Positions 33,590 through 38,027 of a DNA stretch of 38,027 nucleotides are shown here, piece by piece. Where the stretch lies: the NCBI GenBank assembly GCA_030427935.1, contig JAUICI010000014.1, positions 1 through 38,027 of the forward strand, in the 5' to 3' direction. Each line of letters opens with the position of its first letter. The stretch's first letter is position 1. Source of the stretch: Bacteroidia bacterium (lineage in GTDB: Bacteria; Bacteroidota; Bacteroidia; Flavobacteriales_D; Crocinitomicaceae). Both the position numbers and the translations under genes were made by a program. The notes under the pieces are model-generated. The model did not search any database and was not told where the DNA came from. It saw only the letters and a program-made list of their open reading frames with translations.

Positions 33590-34726
33590 ATGCCAAGTGT
33601 TCACCTCAGAGAAAGAAAATTGAAAGATGGAGTTATAGGATTCTACCTTGACTTTTATGTTGGTGGAAGTCGATACTACGAGACGCTGGATATTAAAATT
33701 AGACCTGAGTACGACAAAGAAGTAAAGAAAGCTTTAAGAGATAAAGCAACATCTATTCTTTACTCCAAGAGATCTGATATTTTAGTAAATAAGCACCCAG
33801 AAGTGTTTAAGAAAGAACTACAAAAAGGACGAGGAAACTTCTTTATTCTATTTGAGAAAATGAGGGAGAAAAGAATGGAAACTTCACCAAATACTCATGG
33901 CGTATGGCTGAATACTGAAAAACTATTAGAGAAATTTCATGGATCTAGGGAGTTACAATACCGACATGTTACATTAAACTTTTGCCAAAAATTCTTAGCA
34001 TTTCTTAGAAAATATAAACATCCAACAAAAGGAAACTTTGCTAATAGCACTATTCTAACATATTATCGAAAATTTCAGAGCGCTGTAAAGGAAGGTCATA
34101 AAATGGGACTGATAAAAGAAGACTATTCTTCAATGATTAAGCACCCACCAAAAGATAAGCGAGATGAGATAACACGAGACACACTTACTATTGAAGAGAT
34201 CAGAGCAATCAAAGAAACACCGTTTTATAACCCAGAAATTAAAAATGCATTTTTATTTGCCTGCTTTACTGGATTAAGAGTTTCTGATCTCCGTGGGTTA
34301 CTCTGGAAAAACATATCACAGATAAACGCTGAGGACAAAAGCTCTCCTATTTACATTGTAGAATTACATCAAAAGAAAACGAAAAAGCCTGTTGTCATCC
34401 CGTTCACCCAGGAAACATTTGATTTAATAGGAAAACAACGTGGTCTTGATGATGATAACGTATTTACAATTCCAGATCAAAGCGGTTCAGCTAGTAGAAC
34501 AATACGAAGGTTAATAAAACGTGTAGAATCTCCTTCGTTAAAGAGGAAGAAAATTACATTTCACTCGGCACGCCATACTTTCGGTACTATGTGCGTAAAT
34601 TCCTTCGGTGATTTGTATACAACACAACGCCTAATGGGGCATTCGGATCACAAGAGTACAATTGGTTATGCACAAAAAGAGTTGAGTTCCCTTATAAATG
34701 CAATTGGAGAATTGCCAAAGATATGA
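33590..34726 (+). CDS. Tyrosine recombinase (site-specific integrase)
   Basis: A 378-residue integrase of the type found on Bacteroidota integrative elements. I use ATG 33590 (MPSVHLRERKLKDGVIGFYL), which begins with the arm-type DNA-binding domain; a SAM-like core-binding domain follows (about 85-185), then the catalytic domain. Active-site residues: Arg230 in FTGLRVSDLRG, a Lys in HQKKTKKPVVIPF, His325 and Arg328 in HSARHTFGT, His351 in LMGHSDHKST and nucleophile Tyr360 in IGYAQ. It should catalyse insertion and excision of a linked element. It lies directly after lysS and before metal-resistance genes on the same strand, so it probably drives a genomic island that extends past the window end. 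No att site pair can be seen because the other end is not included. Confidence 0.92.
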   Translation: MPSVHLRERKLKDGVIGFYLDFYVGGSRYYETLDIKIRPEYDKEVKKALRDKATSILYSKRSDILVNKHPEVFKKELQKGRGNFFILFEKMREKRMETSPNTHGVWLNTEKLLEKFHGSRELQYRHVTLNFCQKFLAFLRKYKHPTKGNFANSTILTYYRKFQSAVKEGHKMGLIKEDYSSMIKHPPKDKRDEITRDTLTIEEIRAIKETPFYNPEIKNAFLFACFTGLRVSDLRGLLWKNISQINAEDKSSPIYIVELHQKKTKKPVVIPFTQETFDLIGKQRGLDDDNVFTIPDQSGSASRTIRRLIKRVESPSLKRKKITFHSARHTFGTMCVNSFGDLYTTQRLMGHSDHKSTIGYAQKELSSLINAIGELPKI

Positions 34727-34734
34727 TACCTTTG
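34704..34734 (+). promoter_or_regulatory. Promoter inside the integrase 3' end, for the His-rich gene
   Basis: TTG at 34704-34706 and TACCTTTG at 34727-34734 are separated by 20 bases, one more than the usual 19. The box ends four bases before the GTG start at 34739. Confidence 0.5.
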
Positions 34735-34738
34735 AACC

Positions 34739-35233
34739 GTGAATCAAATAAAAAGTTCTATATCAATTATTTTCCTTATTATTTACTTAATAGGATATGG
34801 ACACTCTCTAATACCCCACTGCGAGACCAATTGTGATGGAACTGAAGACATACACAAGCATAGCCATGAGCATCAACACTATGATCATAATGATTTAGCC
34901 GTAACGGAACATAATCATGTTTCGCATGGTGACCATTTTGATGAAGGTTGGATGGACTACGTAGTTTGTCTATTTAATGATTTGGAACATCATGGAACTG
35001 GATGTCATACAGAACATATAGTAAGTCAAGAAAATGTTCAGTTTAAAAACTCGTCAAAACAAGACGAAGATTATGACCAAACTTCAGGTTTTTCCATTTT
35101 CTTGAATTATCCGCTTATAGGTCAAAAAATAACAACAACTTCGAATCTTGTCAATGGACCACCCATGCGGTTTGACAGTCAAGCCTATCTATTTACCTTA
35201 CCCCAAAGGGGGCCTCCATTTTATTCTTGCTAA
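34739..35233 (+). CDS. His-rich exported protein, probable metal-binding partner of the efflux pump
   Basis: A 164-residue protein starting at GTG 34739. An N-terminal hydrophobic segment (SSISIIFLIIYLIGYGHSLI) acts as signal or anchor. Next comes a very His-rich stretch (about 27-95) with HCETNCDG, HKHSHEHQHYDHND, TEHNHVSHGDH and HHGTGCHTEH, which would bind Zn, Cu, Co or Ni in the periplasm. The C-terminus ends in LPQRGPPFYSC, similar to small proteins encoded before CzcA/CusA operons in Bacteroidota as I remember them. It is followed by the RND pump gene after 106 bases. Metal storage, chaperone or sensing is inference; the metal is not known. Confidence 0.78.
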   Translation: MNQIKSSISIIFLIIYLIGYGHSLIPHCETNCDGTEDIHKHSHEHQHYDHNDLAVTEHNHVSHGDHFDEGWMDYVVCLFNDLEHHGTGCHTEHIVSQENVQFKNSSKQDEDYDQTSGFSIFLNYPLIGQKITTTSNLVNGPPMRFDSQAYLFTLPQRGPPFYSC

Positions 35234-35252
35234 GAGTTCTCATTGAACTCCG

Positions 35253-35287
35253 TTTGAACGTTCAGTACTGATCAACATTTGAACGTT
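35253..35287 (+). promoter_or_regulatory. Two TTTGAACGTT direct repeats before the efflux pump
   Basis: TTTGAACGTT occurs at 35253-35262 and 35278-35287, 25 bases apart start to start; the first continues to the palindrome TGAACGTTCA. They lie in the leader of the RND gene and may be regulator-binding sites. Confidence 0.35.
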
Positions 35288-35296
35288 AAAGTTATT

Positions 35297-35314
35297 TCCT
35301 GTCTTTTGGCAGGA
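35297..35314 (+). other. Small hairpin in the leader of the efflux pump gene
   Basis: TCCTGTC-TTTT-GGCAGGA can form seven pairs (one G-T). There is no T-run after it, so it is not a convincing terminator; it ends 25 bases before the ATG. Confidence 0.35.
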
Positions 35315-35339
35315 TAATGTTGAACAAGAATAAATTCTT

Positions 35340-38027
35340 ATGATCAATCGAATAATAAATTTTTCAATAAAAAATAAGCTATTGATCGGCCTTATGACGG
35401 TTGCATTAATAGCAGGTGGAATTTGGAGTATGACCAAAGTACCACTTGATGCCGTTCCTGATATAACCAATAATCAGGTGCAAGTAATCACGCAAGCGCC
35501 AAATTTGGGAACCGAAGATATTGAGCAGTTTGTCACTTATCCAGTGGAGATTGCAATGTCAAATTTACCAGGAGTGGTAGAAATCAGATCTATCTCCAGA
35601 TTTGGTTTATCAGTGGTGACCATTGTATTTGAGGATGATATGGGCACCTATCTTCCCAGGCAGCTCGTTTCTGAAAAACTCAATGAAGTAAAAAAAGACA
35701 TCCCGTCAGAATTTGGTGAACCTGAAATGGGTCCTATTTCTACGGGATTAGGAGAGATATACCAATATACCTTAGAGGTGGATGAAGAGTATAAAGATCA
35801 ATACTCACCAGCTGATTTAAGAACCTTTCAAGATTGGATTATCAAGCGTCAAATGTCAATGGTACCAGGAGTAGTCGAAGTCAATGCTTTTGGAGGAGAT
35901 GTTAAACAATATGAAGTTGCCGTTGATCCTGACAAGTTGAGACGAATGGATGTCACAATGATTGAAGTGTTTGCAGCTTTAGAGGCAAACAATCAAAATA
36001 CAGGTGGGGCCTATATTGAAAAGGATCACTATGCCAATTTCATTAGAGGAGAAGGATTAGCAAGAACGCTTGAGGATATAGAACATATCGTAATTAAAAA
36101 TGTAAATGGAATTCCAATAACAATCAAAGATGTTGCTACCGTAAAATTCGGTAAGGCTGTTAAATATGGTGCATTTACCAAAGATGGTGAAGGAGAAGCT
36201 GTGGGTGGTATGATTCTCATGCTTAAAGGAGCGAATTCTAATGATGTTATTACTGCTGTAAAAGAAAGAGTTGAAGAAATACAAAAATCATTACCTGAAG
36301 GTGTACGAATAGAACCATTTTTGGATCGAAGTGACTTGATTGCAAAAACTACAGGAACTGTAAGTCAGAACCTAATTGAAGGGGCGCTCATAGTGATTTT
36401 TGTTTTGGTTTTCCTACTTGGAAACTGGAGAGGTGGGTTAATCGTTGCTTCTACCATCCCACTGTCATTATTGTTTGCATTTATTCTTATGCATGTTTTT
36501 GGCGTTTGGGCCAACTTGATGAGTTTGGGCGCTATTGATTTTGGGATTATAGTAGATGGTGCTGTCATTATTGTTGAGGGAACTGTATTTGCACTTCATG
36601 CCAAGCTTTTAAAAGGAGAAAAAATAGATTCTGAAGAACGAGATGAAATAGCAGAAAAATCAGCTAGTAAAATGATGAACTCTGCCTTTTTTGGTCAGCT
36701 TATCATACTTATAGTATTCATTCCAATACTCGCACTACAGGGCGTTGAAGGCAAAATGTTTCAACCAATGGCATTGACCTTTATGTTTGCCATGATCGGA
36801 GTCATGATCTTGTGTCTCACTTACGTTCCAATGATGTCAGCTTGGTTTTTAAGAGCCGGGAGTAAGAAAAAGTCGTGGGGTGATAAAGTAGTAGAATTCC
36901 TTGAAAAGATTTATGAAAAAGCTCTAGGAGGTGTTTTGAAAGTAGGGAAATGGGTTGTATTTGGAGCTGTTGGATTATTAGTCTTTGCGGTACTCATCTT
37001 CAACAAGATGGGAGGTGAATTCATCCCTGAATTAGATGAAGGAGACCTTGCTTTTCATGCTATTCTGAAACCAGGATCTTCATTAACAGAAACGATTGAA
37101 ACAACTACTGAAATTGAGCAAATTGTAATGGATGAATTTCCTGAAGTAAAACACATTTATAGCAGAATCGGTGTTGCTGATGTTCCGACTGATCCTATGC
37201 CCATGGATATTGCAGACGTATTCGTTATTCTTCATCCTGAAGATGAATGGGAATCAGGTATTTCCAAGACCGAACTGATCGACAATATGAAAGAACGATT
37301 AGAAGAAGTGCCAGGAGTCAACTATGAATTTACACAACCTATAGAGATGAGATTCAATGAGCTGATCACTGGAGTTCGCGAGGATGTAGCTATCAAACTT
37401 TATGGTGACGATTTGAATATTTTGACTGAAAAGGTCGCAGAGATTGAACAGCTCATAGCTGGCATTGACGGTATTGGTGATATGAAATCTGAAGCTACAA
37501 GTGGCTTACCACAGATCACAGTTCATTATAACAGAGCTAAAGTTTCTCAATATGGATTACAGATTAGTGAACTTAATAGTCTCATTCAAACTGCATTTGC
37601 CGGAGGTACGGCAGGAGTCATTTTTGAAGGTGAAAAGCGATTTGATTTGGTAGTTAGGCTGGATGAAGAGCATAGAAAGGGCATTGACGATATCAAAAAT
37701 CTTTATGTAATGACCTCAAACGGTTCGCAGATTCCAATGAAGGAAGTTGCAGCTATCAGTTACCAATCCGGCCCAATGCAAATTTCACGCGATAACACAA
37801 ATAGAAGATCATATGTTGGAATCAATGTGCGTGGAAGAGATGTGAAATCGTTGGTCGAAGAGATAAAGCTAAAACTAGATAAAGAATTGACTTTACCTCC
37901 AGGATATTATATCCGATATGGTGGAGCATTTGAGAACTTAGAACGAGCAAGTGCAAGGCTACAAATAGTCGTTCCAATTGCTTTAGGACTAATCTTCATT
38001 TTAATTCTGTTTGCGCTAAAATCATTC
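35340..38027 (+). CDS. CusA/CzcA-family heavy-metal RND efflux pump, cut by the window end
   Basis: Inner-membrane proton-driven pump that moves metal ions out through a CusB/CzcB adaptor and an outer membrane channel. The frame is open for 896 codons from ATG 35340 without a stop or shift; complete members have about 1030-1050 residues, or more when fused to a channel, so the last transmembrane block is missing. N-terminus: first helix LLIGLMTVALIAGGIWSM, then VPLDAVPDITNNQVQV. The heavy-metal signature in TM4 is DFGIIVDGAVIIVE with Asp400, Asp406 and Glu413, equivalent to the proton-relay residues of CzcA. Later helices appear around 450-500 and 535-560, and the periplasmic part contains EFIPELDEGDLAF. 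Metal specificity (Cu/Ag or Zn/Co/Cd) is not decided by what I can see. It follows the His-rich gene and an integrase. Confidence 0.93.
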   Translation, partial: MINRIINFSIKNKLLIGLMTVALIAGGIWSMTKVPLDAVPDITNNQVQVITQAPNLGTEDIEQFVTYPVEIAMSNLPGVVEIRSISRFGLSVVTIVFEDDMGTYLPRQLVSEKLNEVKKDIPSEFGEPEMGPISTGLGEIYQYTLEVDEEYKDQYSPADLRTFQDWIIKRQMSMVPGVVEVNAFGGDVKQYEVAVDPDKLRRMDVTMIEVFAALEANNQNTGGAYIEKDHYANFIRGEGLARTLEDIEHIVIKNVNGIPITIKDVATVKFGKAVKYGAFTKDGEGEAVGGMILMLKGANSNDVITAVKERVEEIQKSLPEGVRIEPFLDRSDLIAKTTGTVSQNLIEGALIVIFVLVFLLGNWRGGLIVASTIPLSLLFAFILMHVFGVWANLMSLGAIDFGIIVDGAVIIVEGTVFALHAKLLKGEKIDSEERDEIAEKSASKMMNSAFFGQLIILIVFIPILALQGVEGKMFQPMALTFMFAMIGVMILCLTYVPMMSAWFLRAGSKKKSWGDKVVEFLEKIYEKALGGVLKVGKWVVFGAVGLLVFAVLIFNKMGGEFIPELDEGDLAFHAILKPGSSLTETIETTTEIEQIVMDEFPEVKHIYSRIGVADVPTDPMPMDIADVFVILHPEDEWESGISKTELIDNMKERLEEVPGVNYEFTQPIEMRFNELITGVREDVAIKLYGDDLNILTEKVAEIEQLIAGIDGIGDMKSEATSGLPQITVHYNRAKVSQYGLQISELNSLIQTAFAGGTAGVIFEGEKRFDLVVRLDEEHRKGIDDIKNLYVMTSNGSQIPMKEVAAISYQSGPMQISRDNTNRRSYVGINVRGRDVKSLVEEIKLKLDKELTLPPGYYIRYGGAFENLERASARLQIVVPIALGLIFILILFALKSF

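Overview
The window reads as chromosomal DNA of a Flavobacteriales-like member of the Bacteroidota. Supporting signs are an AT-rich sequence, three secreted proteins with C-terminal type IX secretion (T9SS) sorting domains, promoters of the TTG-N19-TAnnTTTG type, absence of strong Shine-Dalgarno sites, and a Bacteroidota-style tyrosine recombinase. No rRNA, tRNA or CRISPR array was seen.

Layout. 1-5.4 kb (minus strand): a 1280-residue secreted or periplasmic caspase-like protein and an S37-type serine peptidase. 5.5-10.2 kb (plus): a seven-bladed propeller T9SS protein, a kelch-like T9SS protein and an M28 aminopeptidase with a PDZ domain. 10.2-16.6 kb: a TPR/SpoIIE-type phosphatase, a universal stress protein and a TPR-CHAT protease. 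16.6-21.3 kb: a tight four-gene operon for trans-4-hydroxy-L-proline catabolism (D-hydroxyproline dehydrogenase, 4-hydroxyproline 2-epimerase, alpha-ketoglutarate semialdehyde dehydrogenase, pyrroline-4-hydroxy-2-carboxylate deaminase), with its likely AraC regulator divergent at 22.1 kb. 23.2-31.5 kb: an M43 metalloprotease, a membrane protein, a DUF1801 protein, a lipoprotein, a GxxxExxY nuclease-like gene, a long PLP enzyme, a BNR-like lipoprotein and a beta-barrel-like protein. 31.7-33.5 kb: lysS. 33.6 kb to the end: an integrase, a His-rich exported protein and a truncated CusA/CzcA metal efflux pump, probably the start of a metal-resistance island.

The secreted peptidases (S37, M28, M43) and the hydroxyproline operon fit an organism that degrades external protein, including collagen-like material, and burns the hydroxyproline as 2-oxoglutarate.

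The least explained structure is a set of short repeats. Family A (arms AAACGCAGAG / CTCTGCG) has four copies between 26.1 and 31.6 kb; two copies in inverted orientation enclose the GxxxExxY gene, which carries PD-(D/E)XK nuclease residues. Family B (CCCCTCTACC type) has three copies that enclose, also in inverted orientation, a four-helix-bundle (S23, intervening-sequence) gene; this unit sits between the hydroxyproline operon and its regulator. Both units are about 0.6 kb. A third repeat type is inserted in frame twice in the SpoIIE phosphatase domain. These look like small, repeat-bounded, possibly mobile gene cassettes and are the best candidate here for an undescribed system.
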